Positions 27,528 through 37,118 are shown, counted from the stretch's first letter. The stretch is 64,000 nucleotides of DNA from Pseudomonas sp. TH41 (GCF_016650695.1 NZ_JAEKFH010000009.1:218396-282395), one strand, 5' to 3'. Numbers and translations: made by a program. The notes: generated by a model from the sequence alone, not told the origin.

Positions 27528-28391
27528 GTGAGTCGCACTATTTCCACGCTGGACGGCAAACGACGCAAGCTCGACGGAGGCGTGATGTTCGGCAGCACTC
27601 CGCGTGAGTCGTGGGCTAGCTGGGCCACGCCCGATCACGACAACCGGGTGGAATTTGCCTCTCGCGGGTTATTGGTTCAGCAGGACGGGCGCAATATCCT
27701 CGTGCTGGCCGGTGCCGATGCCTTGCTAGCTCCGGCGCCACGCACCTGTCGTTGTCAACCGGGAAGCCCTGGCCTGTTGGATGGCCTGGGTCAGTATGGC
27801 CTGAAGGAGCACGACATCCATGTGGTGATGCTGACCCATCTGCACGCTCAATTGCCGGCCGACCTCAGCGCGATGATCAAAGAAGGCGATACGCCTCGCT
27901 TGCTGTTTCCCGCAGCGCGCTACATCACCAGCAAGCGCCACTGGACCCGGGCGCGGCAGCCCCATCCGCGCGACCGAGCGCTGTTCGTGCCGCAGATATT
28001 GCTGCAACTGGAAAGCAGCGGTCGGTTGGAGCTGATCGAAGGCCCCGACTGCGAACTGCTCGGCGATGGCTGGCGCTTCCATGTCAGCGATGGCCACACC
28101 CCAGGGCAACTATTGCCGGAGATCGACATGCCAGGCGGCCCGGTAATATTTGCCGGTGACCTGGTGCCGGGGCGGCAATGGCTGCAACTGAATGTGACCA
28201 GCGCCTACGACCGCAACCCCGAGTCCCTGATCGACGAGAAAGAAAGCTTACTGGACTACCTGGTGGCCAGCGGTGGTCGGTTGATTCTGCCGCGAGACCC
28301 CGAGGTCGCGATGGTCAGCGTCATGCGTGACCGGCAATCGCGTTACGTGCCATTCGACTCGTATCAGGTGCTCAATGGTTTTGACACTTGA
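27528..28391 (+). CDS. Metallo-beta-lactamase-fold protein with degraded metal site
   Basis: 287 residues from GTG 27528 (AGAGG upstream). The fold is that of N-acyl-homoserine lactonase-like MBL proteins: VMLTHLHAQLPADLSAMIKEG (about residues 100-120), FHVSDGHTPGQ, and VIFAGDLVP. However, the H-X-H-X-D-H motif reads HLHAQL, keeping the first two His but losing the Asp and third His. The His expected near the C-terminus is replaced in PRDPEVA. A normal two-metal site therefore cannot form. It may be non-catalytic or use one metal. It probably follows the thiolase and DUF1145 genes in one transcript. Confidence 0.75.
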   Translation: MSRTISTLDGKRRKLDGGVMFGSTPRESWASWATPDHDNRVEFASRGLLVQQDGRNILVLAGADALLAPAPRTCRCQPGSPGLLDGLGQYGLKEHDIHVVMLTHLHAQLPADLSAMIKEGDTPRLLFPAARYITSKRHWTRARQPHPRDRALFVPQILLQLESSGRLELIEGPDCELLGDGWRFHVSDGHTPGQLLPEIDMPGGPVIFAGDLVPGRQWLQLNVTSAYDRNPESLIDEKESLLDYLVASGGRLILPRDPEVAMVSVMRDRQSRYVPFDSYQVLNGFDT

Positions 28392-28401
28392 TCCCGATTC
28401 T

Positions 28402-28547
28402 TGTAGCAACTGCCGAGCCTGCGAGGCTGTGTTCGACTGCGAAGCGGTCGTTAAATCAGGCTGCGAGTTATTTCAGGTAAATCGTGTATGCAGGATTTGC
28501 GAGGACTTCGCCCTCGAACGCAGCCTCGCAGGCTCGGCAGCTGCTAC
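28402..28547. repeat. Imperfect REP inverted-repeat pair (GAGCCTGCGAGGCTG type)
   Basis: Arms at about 28402-28429 and 28521-28547 with one mismatch and inner partly paired segments (CGAAGCGGTCG / CTTCGCCCTCG). It separates the convergent MBL and AraC genes. Confidence 0.85.
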
Positions 28548-28569
28548 CTCTACGCCATTGAGACTAAGA

Positions 28570-29661
28570 TCAGCGCTCCAGCCCAAGGCTCTGACGATAT
28601 TGGCTCGGTGCCATGCCGGTCCATCGCTTGAAGGCACGGGTGAAATTGCTGACTTCGGAAAAACCCAGGGAAAAGGCAGCCTCCGTCACCGAAACCGAAC
28701 TGCGCGACATGAACGCGAGCGCATTGGTGCGCCGTGTATGGTCGAGGATTTCCTGAAAACTGGTATCCCTGGCAGCGAGCTTCAATTGCAAACCACGGGT
28801 ACTGATGTGCAGCCGCTCAGCCACTCGATCCTTGTTCAGCGCACGCGAGGATAATTCACTGCTGACAATGGCCCGGACGCGATTGACGATATCGCCCCGT
28901 TCAATGCGCTGAAGGTACTCCATCACTGTGCGGTCATGGCTCAATGCAAGCTCCTCATTGGCCCCCGGGAGCCGTTTGTCCACCAGGTCCAGATCCATTG
29001 TCATCACGATCTCGGGCCGGTCGAATTCGACGTCGCATTGGAAATAGCTGGAAAAAACCTGAGCCATGTTCTCAGAGGCAGGTCGGATCAACTCGAGTTC
29101 GCTCAAACGGAATCGATTGCCGGAGATGGTCCGAAGAAGCGTAAAGATCAAAGCGATGTAGGCATCGTGAGTTTCATGGCACACCTGCGCCCCGGGTACG
29201 ATTGAAGTAATGAGCCGGAAAGTATTGTTTCGTTCTTCTACGCGGATGTTGGCATTCTGCGAAATGACACGGTAGAGCGAACTCAACCGTTGCGCGAAGT
29301 CCCGTATCGAAATGCTGGCCAGCAGTGCAAAGCCCATCGCATGCAAGTTGGCGGGACGCAAGGTTTCTCCGGCACGCAGGCCAAAACAAGGATCTTTAGT
29401 GGCATGGACGGCCGCGGCATACAGCTTCGCGATCGTTTGATTATCAATGCGCAGCATCGGATCGGTGGTCGCAGGCAGCATCACGCCGCAGGAGCGAAAG
29501 ACCTGATCGGCGCTAGCACCTTGGTTTTCGAGCGCTTCGGCAATCGCAATGGCATAGGCACCAATGATCGATGAACCACGGCTTTGAGTGTCCGGCGCAA
29601 AGCCATCTTTCAGCGTCCGCTGCGCGTCAATGACATCGCTGCATTCATTGCTTCTCGTCAC
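28570..29661 (-). CDS. AraC-family regulator (arabinose-binding-like N-terminal domain)
   Basis: 363 residues if started at GTG 29661, which has AGAGG eight bases upstream; the frame continues to a GTG at 29733 (387 residues) with no ribosome site. The N-terminal effector domain is of the OruR/ArgR-like AraC_binding type (ADQVFRSCGVMLPATTDPMLRI). The C-terminal double helix-turn-helix includes DRVAERLHISTRGLQLKLAA and VTEAAFSLGFSEVSNFTRAFKRWTGMAPSQYR. It is divergent from a second AraC gene; the 31-bp motif between them is a candidate site for one or both. Confidence 0.88.
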   Translation of the reverse strand: MTRSNECSDVIDAQRTLKDGFAPDTQSRGSSIIGAYAIAIAEALENQGASADQVFRSCGVMLPATTDPMLRIDNQTIAKLYAAAVHATKDPCFGLRAGETLRPANLHAMGFALLASISIRDFAQRLSSLYRVISQNANIRVEERNNTFRLITSIVPGAQVCHETHDAYIALIFTLLRTISGNRFRLSELELIRPASENMAQVFSSYFQCDVEFDRPEIVMTMDLDLVDKRLPGANEELALSHDRTVMEYLQRIERGDIVNRVRAIVSSELSSRALNKDRVAERLHISTRGLQLKLAARDTSFQEILDHTRRTNALAFMSRSSVSVTEAAFSLGFSEVSNFTRAFKRWTGMAPSQYRQSLGLER

Positions 29662-29749
29662 GGTAAAAACCTCTGATTGTTCACGTCGGCAACGAGCGTT
29701 ATCGCCTCGACTGACGCGGTCCATTTTAGGCACCTACGCTGGTGGAAAT

Positions 29750-29780
29750 TTTGTTAATGCACGCCAATCATTTGTGATTG
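29750..29780 (+). promoter_or_regulatory. Bipartite operator candidate, copy 1
   Basis: TTTGTTAATGCACG, five bases, then CATTTGTGATTG. The same two blocks with the same spacing occur inverted at 30842-30872. This copy lies between the two divergent AraC genes, 40 bp before the start of the second. Confidence 0.75.
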
Positions 29781-29820
29781 AATGCCGTTTCAGGCAGCCA
29801 CGTAATCAAGGAGAAGTGGT

Positions 29821-30837
29821 ATGACGCCGTATATGCGCGGCTGGGTGGTGCAGGGTTTGGCACAACTGATCGAGGATCTCGGTGGCGATGTAGCACGTTA
29901 CGAGGAACGCTTCCAATTGCCGCTGCGAGGTCCTGATCAAAGCGATATGAAGATCCCCGGCTCACCGTTGATCCACTTGATGGAGGCATGCGCCGAGGAC
30001 CTGGAATGCCCGGATTTCGGCATTCGCCTCGCTTCCGTGCAAGGACGCGCGCCGCTCGGCCCGGTCATGCTGGTATTGACCCAGTGCGCAACAGTGGGCG
30101 AAGCCATCGGGGCTGCTGCGCGGTTCATCAACATGTTGAACCCGGCCGTGGAACTGCAATGCCAGAATATTCCCGGTGGGTTGCGCATGAGCTACCAGCT
30201 CAAAGTGCCCAGAGTGGGTATCGCGCGCCAGTTCGAACAATGGTGCCTTGCGGCCGGCGTCATCATTCTGCAAATCCTGGCGGGCGCAAAAGCACGGCCA
30301 CGGGCGACGTTTTTCACCCATCCGCCCTTGCTGTCGAAGGACTTCTATTCCAGCACATTCGGTTGTCCGGTGCAGTTTTCGCAAGCAGCGTTTGGGCTCG
30401 ATTTCTCTGCAATTGATACAGCGCGCCCGATGGATGGCAACGACCCAGAAATGAAGGCGCTGGTCACCGACTATCTGGAGCGAATTGCAGACGCCTCCGG
30501 GCTCGACCTCGAACACCAGCTAGACGCGCTGATCCGTAAACTTCTGCCGACCGGCCGCTGCACGCTCGAGACCCTCGCCAGTCATTACTTCGTCAGCGTT
30601 CGTACCCTGCAGCGGCGTCTGGAGGATCAAGGGCTGGCATTCGAGAAGCAGGTGGACGATATCCGCCGCGAACGTGCGGCCCAGTACCTCAGCGATCCGA
30701 TGCTGCGTATCTCACAGGTGGCGTTATTGCTCGGGTATGCCGAACAAAGCTCGTTATCACACGCGTTCAAGCGCTGGTATGGGATGTCGCCCAGTGCCTG
30801 GCGCCGAGCCCATTCGTCCCCGCTCCCGGAGGGATGA
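29821..30837 (+). CDS. AraC-family regulator
   Basis: 338 residues from ATG 29821, with AAGGAG eight bases upstream. The N-terminal part (about 1-220) is an AraC_binding-type effector domain with the LECPDFGIRLASVQGRAPLGP mark. The C-terminal double helix-turn-helix has LETLASHYFVSVRTLQRRLED and ISQVALLLGYAEQSSLSHAFKRWYGMSPSAWRR. It is followed after 117 bp by the DUF1254 genes in the same direction; the inverted copy of the 31-bp motif lies in that gap, so this regulator or its divergent neighbour likely activates them. Confidence 0.88.
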   Translation: MTPYMRGWVVQGLAQLIEDLGGDVARYEERFQLPLRGPDQSDMKIPGSPLIHLMEACAEDLECPDFGIRLASVQGRAPLGPVMLVLTQCATVGEAIGAAARFINMLNPAVELQCQNIPGGLRMSYQLKVPRVGIARQFEQWCLAAGVIILQILAGAKARPRATFFTHPPLLSKDFYSSTFGCPVQFSQAAFGLDFSAIDTARPMDGNDPEMKALVTDYLERIADASGLDLEHQLDALIRKLLPTGRCTLETLASHYFVSVRTLQRRLEDQGLAFEKQVDDIRRERAAQYLSDPMLRISQVALLLGYAEQSSLSHAFKRWYGMSPSAWRRAHSSPLPEG

Positions 30838-30841
30838 CATC

Positions 30842-30872
30842 CAATCACAAATGTTTGTCGTGCATTAACAAA
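30842..30872 (-). promoter_or_regulatory. Bipartite operator candidate, copy 2
   Basis: CAATCACAAATG, five bases, then CGTGCATTAACAAA: the exact inverse of both blocks of copy 1 at 29750-29780. It lies about 83 bp before the first DUF1254 gene, at a distance suited to an AraC-type activator. Confidence 0.75.
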
Positions 30873-30954
30873 CCATTGATGCGGTTCATTTCCCAAAATA
30901 GGGCAGCCAAAATCGGCTGGATGACTTCGTCCGCATCAATGGAGAACAAGAAGA

Positions 30955-32484
30955 ATGACATTGCCCCCAACGAGCCGTGCAGGAAGAGCAGGACGCAGAC
31001 TTGAATCGTCCCTCTTCATCGTGCTCGGTTTACTCGTGGCTTCGACGGCAGTTGCCCAGACCTACAAGACCGACATCCCGCCTTCGATCGTGACACCCGA
31101 CACGCTCGAGACACGGCTCGGAACCCTGCGCTTCACCGACGGTTTCCCGGATGAGGCGACCGTGCAGAAGGTCTACGACAACCTCGACTTCCAGCGTGGC
31201 ATGCAGGCGTTCCTCACGACAATTCCTGCGGCGTCGCAGGCGGCGATGCGCCGAGCCATCCGGACGCTCGGTCCAGACAATGGAACGGTGTTCATCGCCG
31301 AGACGCTGCTGGACTCCAGATCGCTGTTCCTGACGGGCAACAGCGAGAACGTCTACGCGTCGGGCTGGATCGATTTGAAGAACGGGCCGGTCGTGATCGA
31401 AAGCCCGCCCAATACCCTCGGCGTTATCGATGATTTCTGGTACCGCTACGTCACAGACCTCGGCAATGCCGGGCCCGACAAGGGCCAGGGCGGCAAGTAC
31501 CTGTTGCTCCCTCCGGACTACGAGGGGGAAGTGCCACAGGGTTACCACGTATTCAAATCCCGCACCTTCAACAACTGGTTCATCAGCCGTGGCTTCCTGG
31601 TAAACGGTGACACGAAACCTGCGGTCGATGGCTTCAAGAAACAGTTGCGCATCTATCCGCTGGCCCAGGCCGCCAATCCACCAGCGACGACCTTCGTCAA
31701 CCTCTCCGGCAAAACAATCAACACCATCCACTCGATGGACTTCTCGTTCTTCGAAGAGGTCAATGAAGTGGTGCAAGAGGAACCGAACGCAGCGCAAGAT
31801 CCTGAGACGCTCGGATTGCTCGCGGCCATCGGCATCGAGAAAGGCAAGCCATTCGCGCCCGACGCGCGGATGAAGAAGATCCTCACCGAAGCAGCAGCGG
31901 TCGGCAGCGCCACGGCACGGGCGAACGCCTATAAAGCCCGATCGCCGGATGCGTATTTCTATCCGAACAGCGCGTGGCGCAAGCTTTTCTCCGGCGCTGA
32001 CTATCAATTCCAGCACGACGGCATCCGCCAGCTCGACGCGCGCTCCTTCTACTTCTTCTATGCCACCGTCAATACGCCCGCGCTGGTGAAGAAGATGGTC
32101 GGCGTCGGCTCGCAATACGCGGCGGCATTCGTCGATGCCAACGGTCAGCCACTCGACGGGGCCAAGAACTACCGGCTGCACCTGCCGCCGAATATCCCGG
32201 CGAAGAATTTCTGGTCAGTCGTGCTCTATGACAATCAGACGCGCTCGATGCTGCAGACCGATCAGCAGTTCCCGAGTATCGGCAGCCAGAGGAAAGGCAT
32301 CGTGTTCAACGATGACACTTCGGTAGACCTGTACTTCGGGCCCAAGCCTCCGCCCGGCAAAGACAGCAACTGGGTGCAAACCCTCCCCGGCAAAGGCTGG
32401 AACACCCTCTTCCGCCTCTATGGTCCGCTCGATGCCTGGTTCGACAAGACCTGGCAACCGGGTGAAATCGAAGAGATCAAGTGA
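30955..32484 (+). CDS. Exported DUF1254/DUF1214 protein, first copy
   Basis: 509 residues with an N-terminal membrane/signal segment ending ASTAVAQ (about residues 20-35). DUF1254 occupies the N-terminal half (TDGFPDEATVQKVYDNLDFQRG, about 62-83) and DUF1214 the C-terminal half (NFWSVVLYDNQTRSMLQT and GKGWNTLFRLYGPLDAWFDKTW). Members are periplasmic or extracellular proteins of unknown biochemistry. It is followed after 33 bp by a close paralogue, and both probably share a promoter under the bipartite motif. The N-terminus before the signal is longer and more basic (TSRAGRAGRRLESS) than in the second copy. Confidence 0.85.
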   Translation: MTLPPTSRAGRAGRRLESSLFIVLGLLVASTAVAQTYKTDIPPSIVTPDTLETRLGTLRFTDGFPDEATVQKVYDNLDFQRGMQAFLTTIPAASQAAMRRAIRTLGPDNGTVFIAETLLDSRSLFLTGNSENVYASGWIDLKNGPVVIESPPNTLGVIDDFWYRYVTDLGNAGPDKGQGGKYLLLPPDYEGEVPQGYHVFKSRTFNNWFISRGFLVNGDTKPAVDGFKKQLRIYPLAQAANPPATTFVNLSGKTINTIHSMDFSFFEEVNEVVQEEPNAAQDPETLGLLAAIGIEKGKPFAPDARMKKILTEAAAVGSATARANAYKARSPDAYFYPNSAWRKLFSGADYQFQHDGIRQLDARSFYFFYATVNTPALVKKMVGVGSQYAAAFVDANGQPLDGAKNYRLHLPPNIPAKNFWSVVLYDNQTRSMLQTDQQFPSIGSQRKGIVFNDDTSVDLYFGPKPPPGKDSNWVQTLPGKGWNTLFRLYGPLDAWFDKTWQPGEIEEIK

Positions 32485-32517
32485 CCCCTTGGCGCGGACA
32501 ATGTAAGGAATAAATTG

Positions 32518-34011
32518 ATGAAGATCAGACTTTCGACCCTGGTGCTGCTCGGTGCTTCCACGGTTTCGTCGGCATTCGCACAGAGCTACAAAACAGATAT
32601 TCCATCTTCGATCGTGACACCCAATAGCCTCGAGACGCGGCTCGGCACCCTCAAATTCACCGACGGCTTCCCGGACGATGCGACGGTGCAGAAGGTCTAC
32701 GACAACCTCGACTTCCAGCGCGGCGTGCAGGCCTTCCTCACAGCCATGCCGGCGGCTTCGCTGTCAGCGATACGCAAGGGCATCTCCGAGTTCGGACCGG
32801 CCAACCAGACCGTTGCGCTGTTCGAAAACCTGATGGACGCCAGGTCGCTGTTCCTGACCGGCAACAGCGAGAACATTTACGGATGGGCCTGGATCGACCT
32901 CAAGGACGGTCCAATCGTCATCGAAAGCGCACCTAATTCACTGAGCATCGTCGACGATTTCTGGTTCCGTTACGTCGGCGACCTCGGCAACGCCGGGCCC
33001 GACAAGGGCAAGGGTGGCAAGTACTTGGTGCTACCGCCAGGGTACGAAGGCCCCGTGCCGGACGGTTACTTCGTGTTGAAGTCACCGACCTTCAACAACG
33101 TGTTCATCACCCGAGGGTTTCAGGTCGATGGCGACCCGAAACCTGGCGTCGAGAACATCAAGCAGCACTTGCGTATCTATCCGCTGGCGCAGGCCGCCAA
33201 CCCGCCGACGACGACCTTCGTCAATGTCTCCGGCAAGTCGTTCAACACCACCCACGCCCTGGACATCACCTACTTCGACGAGGTCAACGAAGTGGTGCAG
33301 GAAGAACCGAGCGCTGCGATGGACCCGGAAACGCTCGGCCTGTTGGCCTCCATTGGCATCGAGAAAGGCAAGCCGTTCGCACCGGACGAGCGGATGAAAA
33401 AAATCCTCACCGAGTCCGCAGCCGTCGGCAGCGCCACGGCACGCACCCTTACCTTCCGCATGCGCAACAAGGATTCCTATTTCTATCCGGACAGTGCCTG
33501 GGGTACGCCTTTCATCGGCGGCAGCCATCGTTTCGAGCATGACGGCATCCGCCTGCTCGACGCACGCACGTATTTCTACTTCTACGCCACCGGCAACACA
33601 CCGGCGATGACCGCCAAAATGGTGGGGGTCGGATCGCAATACGCGACGGCATTCGTCGACGCCAACAAGCAGCCCTTCGATGGAGCAAAGACCTACCGGC
33701 TGCATCTGCCGCCCAATATTCCGGCGAAGAACTTCTGGTCGGTCGTGCTTTACGACAATCAGACGCGCTCGATGCTGCAGACCGACCAGCAGTTTCCGAG
33801 TATTGGCAGCCAGAGGAAAGGCATCGTCATGAACCCCGACACCTCGGTGGACCTGTACTTCGGCCCCAAAGCGCCGCCCGGCAAGGAAAGCAACTGGGTA
33901 CAAACCACGCCGGGCAAAGGCTGGAACACGCTGCTGCGTCTGTATGGCCCGCTTGAGCCGTGGTTCAACAAGACCTGGCGGCCGGGCGAGATCGAGGAAG
34001 TGAAGCCGTAA
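32518..34011 (+). CDS. Exported DUF1254/DUF1214 protein, second copy
   Basis: 497 residues from ATG 32518 (AAGGAA upstream) with a clean signal peptide (MKIRLSTLVLLGASTVSSAFAQ). By eye roughly three quarters of positions match the first copy; the C-terminal LPPNIPAKNFWSVVLYDNQT region is identical, and the DNA there shares runs of about 30 identical bases. This points to a tandem duplication with later exchange. Biochemical role is unknown; duplicates of this family may handle different envelope lipids or surface polymers. Confidence 0.85.
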   Translation: MKIRLSTLVLLGASTVSSAFAQSYKTDIPSSIVTPNSLETRLGTLKFTDGFPDDATVQKVYDNLDFQRGVQAFLTAMPAASLSAIRKGISEFGPANQTVALFENLMDARSLFLTGNSENIYGWAWIDLKDGPIVIESAPNSLSIVDDFWFRYVGDLGNAGPDKGKGGKYLVLPPGYEGPVPDGYFVLKSPTFNNVFITRGFQVDGDPKPGVENIKQHLRIYPLAQAANPPTTTFVNVSGKSFNTTHALDITYFDEVNEVVQEEPSAAMDPETLGLLASIGIEKGKPFAPDERMKKILTESAAVGSATARTLTFRMRNKDSYFYPDSAWGTPFIGGSHRFEHDGIRLLDARTYFYFYATGNTPAMTAKMVGVGSQYATAFVDANKQPFDGAKTYRLHLPPNIPAKNFWSVVLYDNQTRSMLQTDQQFPSIGSQRKGIVMNPDTSVDLYFGPKAPPGKESNWVQTTPGKGWNTLLRLYGPLEPWFNKTWRPGEIEEVKP

Positions 34012-34153
34012 CCCCATCGTACCGACTCGGCCTATCGAGCCCCCTCAAATGAGGGTCGCAGGGACAAGCGCTGTGCCCGTTTCGATAAGTCGGAGTTTTC
34101 GTTACGGATTACTCTCAATCAATCGGTTGGAACAATAACAAGAGGAATCGTCG

Positions 34154-35428
34154 ATGTTTGATCTGGAGAGAATTGTCGAGCCTGTGCTGGGCCTTTGCGG
34201 TCTGGAAAGCGACTTGACGGAAGAAGAGCGGGCCATTCAGGAAGTGGCGCACAGCTTCGCCAAGAACGTCATGCGCCCGATCGGCGCTGAGCTGGACAAA
34301 ATGACTGCCGAAGAAGTGGTCGCGCCGGGCTCTCCCCTGTTCGACTACATGCGTCAGGTGCACGAATCCGGGCTGCTCGATCTCGGCGCACTGGCGGCGA
34401 TGGACAGTCAGCAGAAATCGCGCATCATGCCGATCATCTTTGAAGAACTTGGCTGGGGCGATTCGGGGCTGGCCATCGCCACGCTGGCGTCCTCGTTCCC
34501 GGCGTATGCGGCGCACAACTCCGGCAACCCGGAGATCATCGAGCGATTTGGCGCACTGCCTGGCTGCTGGCTCGCCACCCAGCCCGACCGTGGCAGCGAT
34601 ATCGTCGACATCGATGCCGACCTGGTCCAGCGTGGCAACAAGCAATCGCGCGGCAATCTTTACGCGCGGGTCGACGGCGATGAGGTCATCATTCAAGGCC
34701 AGTCCTCGGCATGGGTTTCGTATGCGCCGCTGGCCCAGACTGCACTGGCCTATATCCCTTGCGACTACGGCAATGGCCTGGAACATGAAAATGGCGCTGG
34801 GCTGAATCACATCGCCATCCTCATCCCACTCGACCTGCCGGGTGTTTCCAAGGGCAAGCCGCTGGAAAAACTGGGCCAGCGTGCCCTGCCCCAGGGTGAG
34901 ATCTATTTCAATGAAGTCCGTGTGCCCCGCAAATATGCCCTCGCCGAGGGTGAAGCGGCCATCACCAGCTTCTTCGGTGCCTTGACGTTCGGCAACATGG
35001 AAATGGCGGCGACCTTCACCGGCGTGGCCCGCGCAGCCTTCGAGCATGCGCTGGCGTATGTACATGAGCGCAAACAAGGCGGCACACCGATCATCAACCA
35101 TCAGAGCGTGCAGCTGCGGACCTTTGACTTGTGGCAGAAGGTCGAGCTCTCACGCGCTATTGCGCATCGCGTGTTCGCTTACAACTACAGCGAAAAAGGC
35201 CCTCACCTGCTGGCCTCGATCACCAGCAAGACTTATGTCACCGAGACTGCGTTCCAGGTGGCCAGCGAAGCGCTGCAATTGTTCGGTGGCAATGGCCTGA
35301 CCAAGGAGTACCCGATCGAGAAGCTGATGCGCGACGCACGGGCATCGATGATCGAGGATGGCGAAACCAACGTTCTCAAGCTCAAGGGCATGCGCTGGCT
35401 GAGCCGCGCCTACCAACGCGCCAACTGA
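34154..35428 (+). CDS. Acyl-CoA dehydrogenase family protein
   Basis: 424 residues from ATG 34154 (AAGAGGAA upstream). Three-domain ACAD layout: helical N-terminus (LTEEERAIQEVAHSFAKNVM), a beta-barrel middle domain (WLATQPDRGSDIVDID), and a C-terminal helical domain with FGGNGLTKEYPIEKLMRDARASMIEDGETNVL (about residues 376-407). The Glu in EDGETN may be the catalytic base. The enzyme should introduce a trans-2 double bond in an acyl-CoA and pass electrons to ETF. The middle domain is unusual (SDIVDIDADLVQRGNKQSRG), which suggests a bulky substrate. It starts a group with a CoA ligase. Confidence 0.85.
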   Translation: MFDLERIVEPVLGLCGLESDLTEEERAIQEVAHSFAKNVMRPIGAELDKMTAEEVVAPGSPLFDYMRQVHESGLLDLGALAAMDSQQKSRIMPIIFEELGWGDSGLAIATLASSFPAYAAHNSGNPEIIERFGALPGCWLATQPDRGSDIVDIDADLVQRGNKQSRGNLYARVDGDEVIIQGQSSAWVSYAPLAQTALAYIPCDYGNGLEHENGAGLNHIAILIPLDLPGVSKGKPLEKLGQRALPQGEIYFNEVRVPRKYALAEGEAAITSFFGALTFGNMEMAATFTGVARAAFEHALAYVHERKQGGTPIINHQSVQLRTFDLWQKVELSRAIAHRVFAYNYSEKGPHLLASITSKTYVTETAFQVASEALQLFGGNGLTKEYPIEKLMRDARASMIEDGETNVLKLKGMRWLSRAYQRAN

Positions 35429-35542
35429 TTCCCCCAACGACCCAATCCACCACATTTCCGGGCTGCCAGGTGCAGCCCGAGGATAACGCTGTGTCGAAAA
35501 AGCCAGTCGTTGTGGAAACCTGTTTAATGGAGTGTATTTGCC

Positions 35543-37111
35543 ATGCGGATCATCGATCACTTCGATAACGCAGTACGTTTTTACCCGAACAATCGGGCCT
35601 TCGTCGACGTTGGCAACGATGCCAGCGCAGTGACCTATGCCCAGGCGGCGCCAGTGACGCAAGCCATTGCCGGCGCAATCGCCCACAACGGATTCAGCGG
35701 CGGCGGCCATGTCGGTATTCTTGCGCCCAATTGCACGGTCGCCTTTCTGGCACTGCTGGGCGTGTTCCGCGCGCGTTGCGTCTGGCTGCCGGTCAATCCG
35801 CGCAATACGGTGGCGGCCAATGCGGAGCTGTTCAATGACTTCGAAGGTGAGTTGCTGCTGTTCCATAGCACCTACGCCACTGAGGCGGCGCAACTGAAGG
35901 CGCGCTGCCCTGGCCTTCGGGAGCTCGTTTGCATCGACGGTGATTGCGGCGTGGGGACTTCAATCGCGGTGTGGTCGCAAGGTGCACCGGCGCGCTACAC
36001 CCCGGCCGTGGGAACGGGCAGCCTGGACGATACGTTTGCCTTGTATCCCACCGGTGGTACGACCGGAAAATCGAAGGGGGTGATGATTACCCATCGCAAC
36101 ATCCATACCTTCTTCAGCAACTTCTACGCGCACTTTGATTATCACGACAGCACTTGCCATCTGGTGGTGGCGCCGATGACGCACACCGCCGGCCTCACCG
36201 GTTGTCTGCATTTCGCGCGTGGCGGGACCAACGCGATCATGGCCACCGCCGTCCCTGAAGCGGTTGCCGACGCGATTGAAAAATACAAGGTCACCCATCT
36301 TTTTCTGCCGCCGACTGTGCTGTACATGCTGCTGGCTTTGCCTGATATCCGCCAACGGGACTATAGCTCGCTGAAGCATTTCCTGGTCGGCGCTGCACCG
36401 ACATCACTGGAGAAGCTGAAGGAAGCCGTGCAGGTGTTCGGCCCGGTCATGTCCGAGGCGTTTGGTCAGTCCGAAGCACCGGCCGCGATTACCGCCAAGG
36501 CACCCTGGGACTATATCGACGCGGACGGCACGATCAATGAAGCACGCCTGCAATCGATTGGCCGGCCCTGCGTACTCAACACCGTCGCCATCCTGAATGA
36601 CGAAGGTGAGGAAGTGGTACGTGGTGACGCGGGGGAAATCTGCATTCGCGGCGATCTGGTGACGCCGGGTTATTACAAGAATCAGCAGGCGACGGCCGAA
36701 GTCCGTCAGCAGGGCTGGCACCACACGGGTGACGTCGGGGTTATGGCTGATGACGGCTATATCACGATTGTCGACCGCAAGAAGGACATGATCATCACCG
36801 GCGGATTCAACGTTTATCCGAACGAGATCGAACAGGTATTGACGACCCATGACGCTGTTCAGGATTGCTCCGTGATCGGTATTCCTGACGACAAATGGGG
36901 TGAAGCGGTGAAGGCGATTGTCCAGCTCAAGCCTGGCAAGACCTGCAGGGGGGACGACCTGATTGCACTGGTCAAGGAGCGGCTGGGAAGCGTCAAGACC
37001 CCGAAGAGTGTCGATTTCATCGAGCAACTGCCACGCAGCCCGGCGGGCAAGGTATTGAAAACCGAACTGCGTAAAGCCTATTGGCAGGGCAAGACCAGGG
37101 CTGTGCACTGA
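35543..37111 (+). CDS. Acyl-CoA ligase (ANL superfamily), first of two
   Basis: 522 residues from ATG 35543 (GGAG upstream). P-loop motif YPTGGTTGKSKGVMITHRN (about residues 168-186), the A5-type AFGQSEAPA, the GDVGVMADDGYITIVDRKKDMI block (about 402-425) and the C-terminal lysine in PRSPAGKVLKTELRK are all visible. The enzyme activates a carboxylic acid to its CoA ester using ATP. The island suggests a long-chain, branched or terpenoid/steroid-like acid; the pocket does not decide this. It follows the acyl-CoA dehydrogenase in the same direction. Confidence 0.87.
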   Translation: MRIIDHFDNAVRFYPNNRAFVDVGNDASAVTYAQAAPVTQAIAGAIAHNGFSGGGHVGILAPNCTVAFLALLGVFRARCVWLPVNPRNTVAANAELFNDFEGELLLFHSTYATEAAQLKARCPGLRELVCIDGDCGVGTSIAVWSQGAPARYTPAVGTGSLDDTFALYPTGGTTGKSKGVMITHRNIHTFFSNFYAHFDYHDSTCHLVVAPMTHTAGLTGCLHFARGGTNAIMATAVPEAVADAIEKYKVTHLFLPPTVLYMLLALPDIRQRDYSSLKHFLVGAAPTSLEKLKEAVQVFGPVMSEAFGQSEAPAAITAKAPWDYIDADGTINEARLQSIGRPCVLNTVAILNDEGEEVVRGDAGEICIRGDLVTPGYYKNQQATAEVRQQGWHHTGDVGVMADDGYITIVDRKKDMIITGGFNVYPNEIEQVLTTHDAVQDCSVIGIPDDKWGEAVKAIVQLKPGKTCRGDDLIALVKERLGSVKTPKSVDFIEQLPRSPAGKVLKTELRKAYWQGKTRAVH

Positions 37112-37118
37112 GTACATC

